Shown piece after piece: positions 35,480 to 44,513 of a DNA stretch of 64,000 bases; the first letter of the stretch is position 1, and the number at the start of each line of letters is the position of its first letter. The notes below the pieces were generated by a model. That model had not been told where the DNA came from. It saw nothing but the letters and a program-made list of their open reading frames with translations, and did not search any database. This DNA comes from Bacillota bacterium (GTDB taxonomy: Bacteria > Bacillota > Clostridia > Acetivibrionales > DTU013): contig JAFABI010000046.1 of NCBI GenBank assembly GCA_023426125.1, forward strand, positions 103,275 to 167,274, written 5' to 3'. A program made the translations under genes and the position numbers.

Positions 35480-37162
35480 TTGAAAAAGGTTCTATCAATC
35501 CTTCTATGCTGCATGATGGTCTTGCTGATCTTGCCTTTTGCTACGGCAGCTGCGGAAGCTGCCAACATAGCTCCAAACGCAGTATATGTTTCCAGCTCTT
35601 TCTGCTCTTCCTGGGAGACGGTTAAAGCTCTCAATGACGGATTTGACCCGGCAAGCTCAAAGGACCATTCGCATTCGGCATACGGCAACTGGCCTGAGCT
35701 GGGTACCCAGTGGGTACAGTACAATTGGAAGTTTCCCATGGTATTGGACAAAATCGATGTGTACTGGTTTGCAGACAAGGACGGGATTTTTCTTCCCTCA
35801 TCCTGCAAGCTTCAGTACTGGGACGGATCACAATTTATCGACGTAAAAAACGCCGCAGGTTATGGAGTTGAGGGAGACAAATACAATACCACTACCTTCG
35901 ACCAGGTGGTTACAGACAAAATGAGACTGCAATTTACCGGCGATGGCGTCCATTCAACAGGTATACTTGAATGGAGAGTTTACGGTGAAGTCTCGGAGAC
36001 GGTATTCGATCAGGAGTACAACATCGCTTTGAGTGCTGCAGGCTCCGCTTCCTACTGTTCTTCCGTCGAATCGGTAGCCGCCCTCAACGACGGCGTCGAA
36101 CCGGTGGATTCACAAGACCGCACCCGGAACAAATACGGCAATTGGCCTAAAAAAGGTGCGGTAGAGTGGGTGCAATATGACTGGCCGATTCAGATGGATG
36201 TGAATAAAGTTGGCGTATACTGGTTTGATGACGGTAATAAGATAAGGCTTCCAAGCTCCTATAAGCTGCAATACTGGGATGGCACCGGTTTTAAAGACGT
36301 CCTGGATGCAAAGCAGGATACGCTGGAAAAAGACAAATACGTCATGACCACCTTTGATGCGGTAAAAACGTCAAAGCTGCGTATCACATACACGGGAAAC
36401 AGCAGCTACCCCACGGGAATCCTCGAATGGAAGGTGTACGGCTTGCCTGTGGTATCCGCTCCTCCCGCAGGTACGAATGAGTTTTACAAGAAGTATGTGC
36501 AATGCTATGGCATTCCTGTTCTGGCCTCCGAGAAAGTAAGCGACAGGGCGCTTACCCAGTCGTATTTAACGATTCAGGCGATGATGAAAAAAATATCGGT
36601 GGAAAGGCCCGAGCTTATAGAAAAAATGCTATCAAATGGCGGTACAGTACATATTCTCGGCAAGACGGAATTCGTGTATCAATTGCCCGAATACGCCGAT
36701 GAAGAGGATCACACCTTTCGAGGCGCTTTTGGAGGATCCGACTGCGTAGTGTTTGAAGAACATATGGACCCCGACCTGAATAATAAATGGAATACCACCT
36801 TTAACGTCCTCTGCCATGAGCTGACCCATGTTCTGCTGTATGGCGGGATAGGAGACGACCAGGCCATGGGGGTTGATCCGGTCCTGTTCGGTAAAATAAA
36901 GTCCGCATACCAGGAATTGTTTGACCCCAACGCGCAGTATTGCCGTTACAAGCTGGAGTCCGCCTATGACCTTAATAATGTGCAGGAGTACTTTGCAGGC
37001 CAGGTTCCAAGATGGTTCAACTGCAACCCCACCGATCTAAACGTACCTGACGCCGGCCTTAAAACAGACCGCGAGCAGTTGAAGCTTTACGATCCTAAAA
37101 TATACAATATCGTAAAGACTCTTTTTGGCGATTATCCGATGCCTGCACCCTGGTGTTACTGA
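35480..37162 (+). CDS. Secreted HExxH metalloprotein with two F5/8-type C-like domains
   Basis: 560 residues. Signal peptide at ~1-27 (KKVLSILLCCMMVLLILPF, then Ala-rich). Two tandem discoidin-like domains at ~28-175 and ~180-325 each show a Ser/Thr-Gly-Ile-Leu-Glu-Trp ending and ALNDG near the start. The C-terminal part has HELTH at 446-450 and a candidate third zinc ligand in NVQEYFAG (E503), a gluzincin-like arrangement. Likely a secreted peptidase targeted to a glycan or glycoprotein. The TTG at 35480 is preferred to the GTG at 35471 because GGGAGGTG precedes it. Confidence 0.75.
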   Translation: MKKVLSILLCCMMVLLILPFATAAAEAANIAPNAVYVSSSFCSSWETVKALNDGFDPASSKDHSHSAYGNWPELGTQWVQYNWKFPMVLDKIDVYWFADKDGIFLPSSCKLQYWDGSQFIDVKNAAGYGVEGDKYNTTTFDQVVTDKMRLQFTGDGVHSTGILEWRVYGEVSETVFDQEYNIALSAAGSASYCSSVESVAALNDGVEPVDSQDRTRNKYGNWPKKGAVEWVQYDWPIQMDVNKVGVYWFDDGNKIRLPSSYKLQYWDGTGFKDVLDAKQDTLEKDKYVMTTFDAVKTSKLRITYTGNSSYPTGILEWKVYGLPVVSAPPAGTNEFYKKYVQCYGIPVLASEKVSDRALTQSYLTIQAMMKKISVERPELIEKMLSNGGTVHILGKTEFVYQLPEYADEEDHTFRGAFGGSDCVVFEEHMDPDLNNKWNTTFNVLCHELTHVLLYGGIGDDQAMGVDPVLFGKIKSAYQELFDPNAQYCRYKLESAYDLNNVQEYFAGQVPRWFNCNPTDLNVPDAGLKTDREQLKLYDPKIYNIVKTLFGDYPMPAPWCY

Positions 37163-37288
37163 GGTTCATAAAAACGTACGGGGATATTTAAAAAATAACT
37201 CGTAATTGGCGGGAATAACCAAGCAAGCTCAGTTTTACATCAAAACAATATGAAATCTTATATTTAAATGAAATAGGAGGTTAAGATT

Positions 37289-39181
37289 ATGTCAAGTAGT
37301 AAAAGGTGTACCAAAGCCCTGATTTGTGTTCTGGCTGCCGTTTTCCTGCTGGTAAGCAGTAATTTTACCGCATTTGCAGCAGACACGAACATCGCGCCCC
37401 TCGGAACCCCATCGACATCCTTTTGTTCCTCCTGGGAAAGTATAGCGGCCTTGAATGACGGCTATACACCGACAAGCTCCAATGACAGGACTTATGCGGT
37501 ATATGGCAACTGGGACAATCCCGGGTCCACACAGTGGGTGCAGTATGATTTCAGTCAGAACGCTACAATTTCCAAATGTGAGGTATACTGGTTTGACGAT
37601 GACGAGGGCATCGATTTACCGGCCTCCTGCGCAATAAAGTACTGGAATGGAACCGCATGGGTGGCAGTAAGCAATCCTTCGGGTCTTGGCGTAGCCGGAA
37701 ATACATTCAACACCACTACCTTCACGGCTGTTACCACAAACAGGATACGCCTTGAGATAACGGCCAAAGCAACCTACTCCACAGGTATCCTTGAATGGAG
37801 GGTATGGGGCTCGTCATCAGGCTCGGGTTCCGGTTCATACCAATGGAATTATGGAAATGTTCCCGGTGCAACCTTCGAGACCTGGAACAATAATCCAACC
37901 CTCACCGCCATTAATCTCAATCCATACGGAACGCCTTCCCTGACAATTCCCAATGGCTATATTTTATTGAATGAAGGGCCCAACGGAGCGTCGCAAGTAC
38001 CGGTAGCCACTCAAACCGCTATCCTTCAACGGATTAATCAAGACTTGAAATGGGAATGCGAAACGCTGGGTATCCATATGCCTCCCTGGTCAACGGGAAA
38101 AACCGGAACAAAATACATCGACTATTTCTTTACCAATACAGGATTGCCGCGTGATCCCGGACCTTCAGGCTATCAAGGTTGGGAAGGCTCCTATCCGTGT
38201 GTTGTAACCGATTCTGCCGGAATGAGCGATCAAAACAGATACAACCTTACGCATGAATTTAATCATGTTCTCATAAATTCCTATGGTACTATGCCCGGGA
38301 ATTCGGTATCGTGGATTCATGAGTCGTTAAATGACTATATGATACTGCGCCTTGCGGAATGGAGAAGCGGCGCGACCATCGGACAGTCACAGCAAGTTCC
38401 GTTCCCGTCCGGAATCGGTTATCTCGACCGGGAAGTTTACAAGCAGCCTTATGTGCCGATTGAAAGCTGCGGAATCAATTCAGCCGGAGAAGCTACAAGC
38501 CCGGCGGATTACATGAATGATAGTACTGGGTACAGATACAATGATTTATTCCCGCTATTTGTTTCACAGCGAGTGGGAGTGACATTTTATGCAAAGGTAT
38601 TGGAAGAGGCCAGAACGACGGAACAAAACCTGCAGACGATGACAAGATTGCTGGATAAAGCAAGAGTACAGTCAATGGTCATAGAATATGCTGCCCGTGT
38701 AGCTTTAGGAGACTTTGTAGAGTTTTCAACCGCCGTTCAGGGAGTCGCTTCAACAGCCATGTATGCAGCGACGACGAATCAAAACGGTTGGCTTGTTCCA
38801 TCCGATAACAGCAAGCTTCCAAGGTATACAGGCAGAAATTTCATACCGATTTCAGTTAGTTCGGGAGCCACTTCGGTTACTGTAAATTTCTCACCGGATT
38901 CACAGGGAAGCAATGGTACTACTGCGGATATGAGGGCTCAAATAGCTTATCGTGCTACAGACGGCACTACAGTATTCAGCACGCCGGTTTCCAGCGGCCA
39001 GACGACAATTGATCTGACCAAAGCGCCAAAAAACGGCGTTGTTATTGCGGTTATCAGCAATGTAACGATGAGCGGATACAAAAGATCCACATCGTACGGT
39101 TGGGACCCGACAGAAAGATTCGGATATCGGATTCAGGTAACCGGGGGAAGTGCAGCTCCGATTAGTCAATTGTATTTTTGA
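37289..39181 (+). CDS. Secreted HExxH metalloprotein with one F5/8-type C-like domain (DUF6055-like)
   Basis: 630 residues. Signal peptide at ~1-31 (LICVLAAVFLLVSSNFTAFA). One discoidin-like domain at ~32-175, closely related to those of the preceding gene, then a Ser/Gly linker and a metallopeptidase-like region with HEFNH at 322-326 and WIHES with E345, giving HExxH-18-E as in gluzincins. The C-terminal ~110 residues look like a beta-sandwich. The catalytic part recalls DUF6055, which is uncertain. Substrate probably a glycosylated protein. AGGAGG precedes the ATG. Confidence 0.72.
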   Translation: MSSSKRCTKALICVLAAVFLLVSSNFTAFAADTNIAPLGTPSTSFCSSWESIAALNDGYTPTSSNDRTYAVYGNWDNPGSTQWVQYDFSQNATISKCEVYWFDDDEGIDLPASCAIKYWNGTAWVAVSNPSGLGVAGNTFNTTTFTAVTTNRIRLEITAKATYSTGILEWRVWGSSSGSGSGSYQWNYGNVPGATFETWNNNPTLTAINLNPYGTPSLTIPNGYILLNEGPNGASQVPVATQTAILQRINQDLKWECETLGIHMPPWSTGKTGTKYIDYFFTNTGLPRDPGPSGYQGWEGSYPCVVTDSAGMSDQNRYNLTHEFNHVLINSYGTMPGNSVSWIHESLNDYMILRLAEWRSGATIGQSQQVPFPSGIGYLDREVYKQPYVPIESCGINSAGEATSPADYMNDSTGYRYNDLFPLFVSQRVGVTFYAKVLEEARTTEQNLQTMTRLLDKARVQSMVIEYAARVALGDFVEFSTAVQGVASTAMYAATTNQNGWLVPSDNSKLPRYTGRNFIPISVSSGATSVTVNFSPDSQGSNGTTADMRAQIAYRATDGTTVFSTPVSSGQTTIDLTKAPKNGVVIAVISNVTMSGYKRSTSYGWDPTERFGYRIQVTGGSAAPISQLYF

Positions 39182-39221
39182 TAAGCTGTATGCATTGAGG
39201 TTTTAGGAAAGCAGCAGAAAT

Positions 39222-39264
39222 AGGGGACAGTAGGAAGTTGCGTAGTAAATTCCTACTGTCCCCT
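39222..39264 (+). terminator. Perfect 15-bp stem-loop after the second secreted metalloprotein
   Basis: AGGGGACAGTAGGAA (39222-39236) pairs exactly with TTCCTACTGTCCCCT (39250-39264) across a 13-base loop, 40 bases after the stop codon. Stable enough to end or protect the transcript. There is no T-run, so it could instead be a dispersed hairpin repeat. Confidence 0.5.
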
Positions 39265-39320
39265 TACAATAAATTAAGCTTAATAGTATCGAAAGAAGCC
39301 AAATTTTATCTGTTATAAAC

Positions 39321-39380
39321 GAATATTCCACTTTTTGTAGTGTTTAGTCTACTGAAATTGAAAAGATCGGATGCTATAAT
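39321..39380 (+). promoter_or_regulatory. Promoter P3 with shared upstream block, heading the island
   Basis: GAATATTCCACTTTTT ... GTTTAGTCTACTGAAA followed by CTGAAA (39352-39357), a 17-base spacer and TATAAT (39375-39380). The arrangement is the same as at 35370-35428. It faces the island genes with a ~200-base leader to the first small ORF. Confidence 0.65.
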
Positions 39381-39475
39381 GAATTCACTTTGTACATGAA
39401 GTCTTACGGTTGATGAAAAGGATATTTTCTTGAAGGTATCCTTAAAAAATATTGTAAACTATTGATATAAATATT

Positions 39476-39529
39476 ATTAAATAATATAATTGTATAAAAG
39501 TAATAATTTATACTATTATATTATTTAAT
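39476..39529. repeat. 23-bp near-perfect A+T-rich inverted repeat in the island leader
   Basis: ATTAAATAATATAAT... at 39476-39498 pairs with the arm at 39507-39529 across an 8-base loop, with a single mismatch. It lies between promoter P3 and the first small ORF, with no T-run, so a role in mRNA leader structure or as a protein site is possible. Confidence 0.7.
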
Positions 39530-39590
39530 GTAGATATATGGAAGTATAGGTGGATATTACTTCTGCAAAAAATCCGAGGAATATTAATCG

Positions 39591-39770
39591 ATGTTTCGAC
39601 ACGTTGGTATGACAAGGAAGTTATATAATAATCAAGTTTGGTGCAGCTTCCTGGACGAAAGGGGAGAGCTATGCACATATAAAGATTCTAGCGATTCTAA
39701 AAATAAAATTACCAAGTGTATAAAAACTAAAACCGATAGGAAGAAAAACAATTTGAGAGGAGACAGATAA
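39591..39770 (+). CDS. Small ORF of 59 codons coupled to BtrH_N protein 2
   Basis: Starts ATG at 39591, ten bases after GAGGA, and ends with TAA that overlaps the ATG of the next gene (TAATG), so the two would be translationally coupled. The product is basic with three Cys (MFRHVGMTRKLYNNQVWCSF at the start, DRKKNNLRGDR at the end). No family recognised. It could be a precursor peptide, a leader peptide or chance. Confidence 0.4.
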   Translation: MFRHVGMTRKLYNNQVWCSFLDERGELCTYKDSSDSKNKITKCIKTKTDRKKNNLRGDR

Positions 39771-41392
39771 TGGGATCTGATCAAATAAGGCTGATCCAAA
39801 CAGCGGATATGCTGTGTGAAGATGCAGCTATTGCAACAATTGCTGCATGGTGGGGACTCCATTATGAAATGGCCTATTCGGAACTATGGGATTTTGATTT
39901 CGTTAAAGCGAACGATGAGCTGCCACAACAAATAGGGAATAGAATTTGTATTAAGAACGAAAAAATAAAATTTCAATTATTGAAGGAGTACCACAATATT
40001 GCATTAGCACTATTCGACTGTGCTGATCCAAATGAAAAGACCCGTTTGGTCTTATCGGAAATTAAAAACAATCATCCCGTGGTTACTTTTTTCAAAATTG
40101 CGCAGAAACCTTGGATCAAACCCTATGACATATCGGACGGAAGTGATCCGCTTATTTTGTTTGAATTTGATAAAGGAAATAATGGCTTTCATTGTATTGA
40201 TATTCATGGAGAAGCTGAAAAAATTGAGTTTCTTCCTCTTGAGGTCTTTTTAAAAGGCTGTGTTTCCGGATTCTCCAATGATTTTTATTCTTTCGCAAAA
40301 TTAAAGCCTGTCAATAATCCGGTTGATTGGCGCGCGATAGTGAAATCTGCAGTAAATAGTATGCAACATAGAAAAACACTTAGTAAAAATGCTTTTGATG
40401 CAATTCGATTATTTGCAGATAGCATGGAATTCATGAATATTCTAACTGAATGCCCAAATGAGAAAATTATAAACAATACACAATTATGCTCGAATTTACG
40501 TAAAATTTGCCGGTATAGAAATCTTTTTGCCTCTTCTCTGGAATATATGAGTCAAAAATGTGATGTTCCACCATTATCAGAGATTGCTAAAATGTTTTTG
40601 CAGTGTGGCTCAAAGTGGTATCTGGTGCTATCCCTTATCGCAAAAATATTCTATAAACATGCAATTGACCTATCGAGAATCTCAAAAATTAAACAGCATG
40701 TCTATCAAATTGCTGATTTTGAAGAAAGCATTGCGGATTTATTATTAAATACGGTTGAAACATATCGTACGGCAGATCGCCCCATATTTGATAGAGAGAA
40801 TATTGAACAAGGTTTTACAGATACGAGCTACATCTTTTTAGATTTAAAAGAGTACTTTAACAGTAAAGCTTTTAATGCCGATCCGCAAAATGTGAATAAG
40901 GTAGATTTCACCGGTACCAACAATTGTTTTTTAACCGATGGTTTGCCGGCAGATGGAATTCTTTATGCAGAAGGGATAAGTTTTTCAATCAAAGAATGTT
41001 CTACGAATAATGATGATAATATTGCATGCGACTCTCAAATAATCAATATACCGAAAGAAATTGGAGTGGCAGATAGTATTTCCTTTCTTTGTTGTGGTGA
41101 ATGGGGTAATTTTTATGAAAGTGTAAAATTATATTTTGCCAACGGGAATATTGAAAGCATTTATCTGGAGTTTACTGACTGGATATACGTAACGCCCCCG
41201 GCAGGATGGAGCGTTGCCTGGAAAGGAACGACGTTGAACTTTAAAGATTCCGAAAATATCAGGCTTTCTGGTGCGTATTTGTATATGAAGAAGTTTAGAA
41301 TTAATTCTAAAAGTGAGATTTTATCAATTGAACTTCCCAATTCTCCAAGTTCACATATTTTTGCAATCTCATTAGGGAAAAATGAGAAGTGA
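39770..41392 (+). CDS. BtrH_N-domain protein 2, divergent
   Basis: 540 residues, full-length paralogue of the proteins at 25965 and 60113. The N-terminal candidate Cys is C16 (MLCEDAAIATIAAWWG), and a His is kept in NGFHCIDIHG. The CPWD motif and the Asp of the DP motif present in the other two are missing, so it may have lost or changed activity. The C-terminal beta-rich domain is kept (VDFTGTNNCFL, DDNIACDSQII, SHIFAISLG). First full gene of the A+T-rich island; GAGAGGAG precedes the ATG. Acyl or aminoacyl transfer is inferred from butirosin BtrH. Confidence 0.65.
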   Translation: MGSDQIRLIQTADMLCEDAAIATIAAWWGLHYEMAYSELWDFDFVKANDELPQQIGNRICIKNEKIKFQLLKEYHNIALALFDCADPNEKTRLVLSEIKNNHPVVTFFKIAQKPWIKPYDISDGSDPLILFEFDKGNNGFHCIDIHGEAEKIEFLPLEVFLKGCVSGFSNDFYSFAKLKPVNNPVDWRAIVKSAVNSMQHRKTLSKNAFDAIRLFADSMEFMNILTECPNEKIINNTQLCSNLRKICRYRNLFASSLEYMSQKCDVPPLSEIAKMFLQCGSKWYLVLSLIAKIFYKHAIDLSRISKIKQHVYQIADFEESIADLLLNTVETYRTADRPIFDRENIEQGFTDTSYIFLDLKEYFNSKAFNADPQNVNKVDFTGTNNCFLTDGLPADGILYAEGISFSIKECSTNNDDNIACDSQIINIPKEIGVADSISFLCCGEWGNFYESVKLYFANGNIESIYLEFTDWIYVTPPAGWSVAWKGTTLNFKDSENIRLSGAYLYMKKFRINSKSEILSIELPNSPSSHIFAISLGKNEK

Positions 41393-41410
41393 ATATGGAA
41401 TAGAAGCAGG

Positions 41411-41659
41411 GTGAAATTATATTATTGTAATAATGATAAGATTCTATATACATTAACTCATCCCCAAAAGAGGATTTGGTATATTGAAAGAATATATCCT
41501 AATACATCTTTGTATAATATTGGCGGTCCAATCAGAATAAAAGGTGTTATTAACTTTGGTATACTTGAAGAATCTATTAACATACTTACGCCTGGGTTTG
41601 TGGAATCTGGACATGTAAGAGTCCTATCCTTGGAGATAAGCCTGTCCATGATGTCATAA
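41411..41659 (+). pseudogene. Truncated NRPS condensation-domain start
   Basis: The first ~55 codons match the beginning of NRPS condensation domains (LTHPQKRIWYIERIYPNTSL, then YNIGGPIRIKG and FGILEESINIL). At ~41588 the match stops and the sequence becomes the antisense of a transposase remnant, so the rest of the domain is gone. It follows BtrH_N protein 2 by 18 bp. Evidence that an NRPS-type gene once stood here. Confidence 0.7.
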
Positions 41660-42059
41660 AAGGTGCCGACACCGGGGAGGGTTTCGGCATTGAGAGGATG
41701 TAGAGCAGAGAGATCATGGCAAGCAGGTATAAAACCGGAGAGGATGGCGTAAAAGGGCTCGGTTCTGAGGGTATTGACCCATTTGGCAATACTGGTTTCG
41801 CCACAAAGGGTCATAAGGATGAGGGACCTTAAGAGGGCAACGAGATCTTTGGGAGGTGTACCATAAGGGAATTACAGTATCCGTCCCTGATGAGATTCAC
41901 AATACCCGTAAGGTCAGCAATCCAGAGCTTGAGAATCAGATTTGCGCGAAGGACGATGGTGATGCCCTGACCAGTTATAATAAAGTAATGGGGAAGGAAG
42001 CTTTGGACAAAAGATTGGTATTGTCCGTGGGGAAATTTGGTTGACAACAATGTGTTCAC
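41590..42059 (-). mobile_element. Decayed insertion-sequence transposase remnant
   Basis: On the minus strand, two out-of-frame pieces encode transposase-like sequence: an upstream part (41829-42059) and a downstream part with LMTLCGETSIAKWVNTLRT and LPGVGTFYDIMDRL (41640-41830). A frameshift separates them and the 3' end is lost where it abuts the condensation-domain fragment. The IS family was not determined. Confidence 0.65.
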
Positions 42060-42308
42060 CCCTTTGCATTCAGAATAAGGGAAAATGCCTCATATTCCAT
42101 TATGGGGCCAACGTATGTTTGTCAAGTCCCGAATTTACTGATGTAGATGCATTGTGTGAATAATGATTAATTAAGTGATAAATTAGAAAGTTTTACGGAC
42201 CGAAAACTCTTGAGGTGAAACCCGATTTTTATGAAAAACAGAACCCTTGAAAATTCAAGCTTCAAGACTTTTCGAATAGACTAATATTCTAATATGAGGT
42301 GACTATTA

Positions 42309-44513
42309 ATGTTAATAAAAGAACTTGAACTTCAAGATGAAGGTAGTTGGGCTTTAATGATAGAAGAAAGTAATATAAGAGCTTTACAAAAATATCATGG
42401 TTCTATGGCAAAGCTCGATATCAATTATTACCTATCAATAGGATCAGATAGGTATTACAAATCATATTTTGAAAAAGAAAATATACGTTATAATAGGAAA
42501 TGCATCGTAGATTTTTTGTTAGATGAAAGTAAATATAATTGTTGTGTTTTGGAAATACATAATGTTCTAAATAAAATGAAAAATGCAAGTGAATCCTATA
42601 ATGAATTAGCGTTGATTGATAAATTCAAACATTATTGTAATTTATTGTGTGAATATATTGCATACTATAATTCCGTTATATCCGATACTTTTTATCAAGA
42701 TATCTATACAATGGTAGATTTGGAAATTCCTAAAGAATTAAATTTTGCATCAAAACAAATAAAAGACTCTCTGTTTGCCACTAATAATAGCGAATTATTG
42801 GCACATATGCAAACAGTAGATATGTTAAATATTTCTGAAAAATATTTAAATGGCCAGGCAGTAGATAGAGATATAGAAAGCTATGTCGAAAAATACAAAT
42901 CAACAACTTCATCATCCGGGAACCCAAACGGAATTACAGCAGAAGAAGTTAAAAATACTCTTCTGCAACAAACTGCAAACAGTGTACGATTGGAAAAAAC
43001 ATTTTTAGATAACCTTCATATTAGATACAACAATTCGGAAAAATGGAGTGAAAAGACCGCTGACATATTGAAATTGAGCAATGAAACATGGTTGCTAATT
43101 AAACGTACAAGTCAACTTTCATATCTAAAAATATTAATGAGAGAGGAATTTCAAAATTTTAAAATCATTTCAAGAAGTAATTTTTTAAATGACCTTATTG
43201 GAAAAATCGGGAAAAATCAATTTGATTATATGAAAATAGATGAAGTTTGCGATTTTATTTGTAATGGAAAAAGAATATCAGAATCTAAAATATCAAAAAG
43301 GAAGCAGTTAGTAGTATTTGAATTAAAAGAGAGTGAAATTAATTTTCTAAGTGCAACTCCTTTATATGTAAAGATTGAAAATGATTTTAAACAAGATGAA
43401 TTGACTGGAGATGTTTTAATTGGTACTGGATGCAAAAGATATAGAGTAAAAAAGATTGAGCAAAATGAAGCAGGTCTGAACGACTTTTATGAATTCATTA
43501 ATATAATTAAGAGCAAAGAAAATGTTGCCATAATCACGAACGTACTTAGACCGTTTTTAGTACCAAAACTAAAAAAGTTTGGTGTATTAATAACCCAGTA
43601 TGGAGGATATACCTCACACGCTTCTGTATTATGCCGAGAACTAGGAATAAACAGCATGATTAGCGTAAATGGCTTAATGAATTCTTTAGAAACGAATGAT
43701 TATATAGAAGTTGATTTTACTAGCGGAATAATAAAGAAAGTAGAAAAAATAAATCATTTGAAATTAGAAGATACAGAAATTTCAATTGATTTGAATAGTG
43801 AAATTAATTACTTAAAAGAAAAAGTAGGCAGTAAGGCGGCAAATTTAATTAAAATCAAAAAAAATGCAAAAATCGCGCAAGGTTTTGTATTAACTGAATT
43901 TGCATTGAAAAAAATCAGCGACAAAACCGTTCAGAAAAATATCATGCAGAAAATCGACTCTTTAAAGTGCAATCAACTTGTAATTCGGTCTTCACATGAG
44001 AGCGAAGATGGTGACAATACTTCTTTTGCCGGTTTATTTGAAAGTTATGTTAATGTGGATGCTAATAATTCTGATAAGATATTTGAACTTATTAAGTCAG
44101 TTTATTACTCAAAAAATTCTGCTTCAATAGATAAATATACTGATATACAAAAAGGAAATATGTTTGTAATAATACAAGAAATGATTCGAGCAGATATCTC
44201 TGGGGTCATGTTAACATCCGCTCCTTATAATGGTTACGAGTATATACTAATTGAGTATACAGTCGGTGATTTATGCTATTTAATGCAGGGTGATATTACG
44301 CCTTTAATTTCATATATCAAAAAAATAGATATCATACATGATAACGAGTCTTACCATGTATATCCAGCGATTATTGATAATTCGTTAGTTAAGCCAGTTT
44401 ATTCATTGGCGAAAATTGCAATAGACTTGGAAAACCTTTTTTCACACCGAGTAGAAATAGAATGGGGAATAAAGGACGGAATTATATATATCTTTCAAGC
44501 AAGGCCGTATTAA
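42309..44513 (+). CDS. Domain-permuted PEP-utilising enzyme / PEP synthase-like phosphotransferase
   Basis: 734 residues. Residues ~70-390 resemble the helical middle region of PEP synthase/rifampin phosphotransferase proteins. Residues ~400-480 are the phosphohistidine swivel domain with H437 in YGGYTSHASVLCRELGIN. Residues ~490-734 are the PPDK-type ATP-grasp domain (KVGSKAANLIKIKK, LVIRSSHESEDGDN, SFAGLFESYVNV, VIIQEMIRADISGVML, ending IYIFQARPY). The ATP domain normally comes first, so the order is rearranged. It could phosphorylate a pathway intermediate through phospho-His. AGGTGA precedes the ATG. Confidence 0.78.
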   Translation: MLIKELELQDEGSWALMIEESNIRALQKYHGSMAKLDINYYLSIGSDRYYKSYFEKENIRYNRKCIVDFLLDESKYNCCVLEIHNVLNKMKNASESYNELALIDKFKHYCNLLCEYIAYYNSVISDTFYQDIYTMVDLEIPKELNFASKQIKDSLFATNNSELLAHMQTVDMLNISEKYLNGQAVDRDIESYVEKYKSTTSSSGNPNGITAEEVKNTLLQQTANSVRLEKTFLDNLHIRYNNSEKWSEKTADILKLSNETWLLIKRTSQLSYLKILMREEFQNFKIISRSNFLNDLIGKIGKNQFDYMKIDEVCDFICNGKRISESKISKRKQLVVFELKESEINFLSATPLYVKIENDFKQDELTGDVLIGTGCKRYRVKKIEQNEAGLNDFYEFINIIKSKENVAIITNVLRPFLVPKLKKFGVLITQYGGYTSHASVLCRELGINSMISVNGLMNSLETNDYIEVDFTSGIIKKVEKINHLKLEDTEISIDLNSEINYLKEKVGSKAANLIKIKKNAKIAQGFVLTEFALKKISDKTVQKNIMQKIDSLKCNQLVIRSSHESEDGDNTSFAGLFESYVNVDANNSDKIFELIKSVYYSKNSASIDKYTDIQKGNMFVIIQEMIRADISGVMLTSAPYNGYEYILIEYTVGDLCYLMQGDITPLISYIKKIDIIHDNESYHVYPAIIDNSLVKPVYSLAKIAIDLENLFSHRVEIEWGIKDGIIYIFQARPY

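Larger units (their letters stand above)
39182..39590. other. Gene-free region at the left edge of the A+T-rich island
   Basis: 409 bp. It holds a 15-bp perfect hairpin, promoter P3 and a 23-bp A+T-rich inverted repeat, all listed separately. Base composition turns clearly A+T-richer from about 39.3 kb onward. Confidence 0.7.

Noticed and set aside
35041..35808. 255-codon minus-strand ORF across the AraC and first metalloprotein genes
   Set aside because: It spans two well-supported plus-strand genes and the promoter between them and shows no protein family features.
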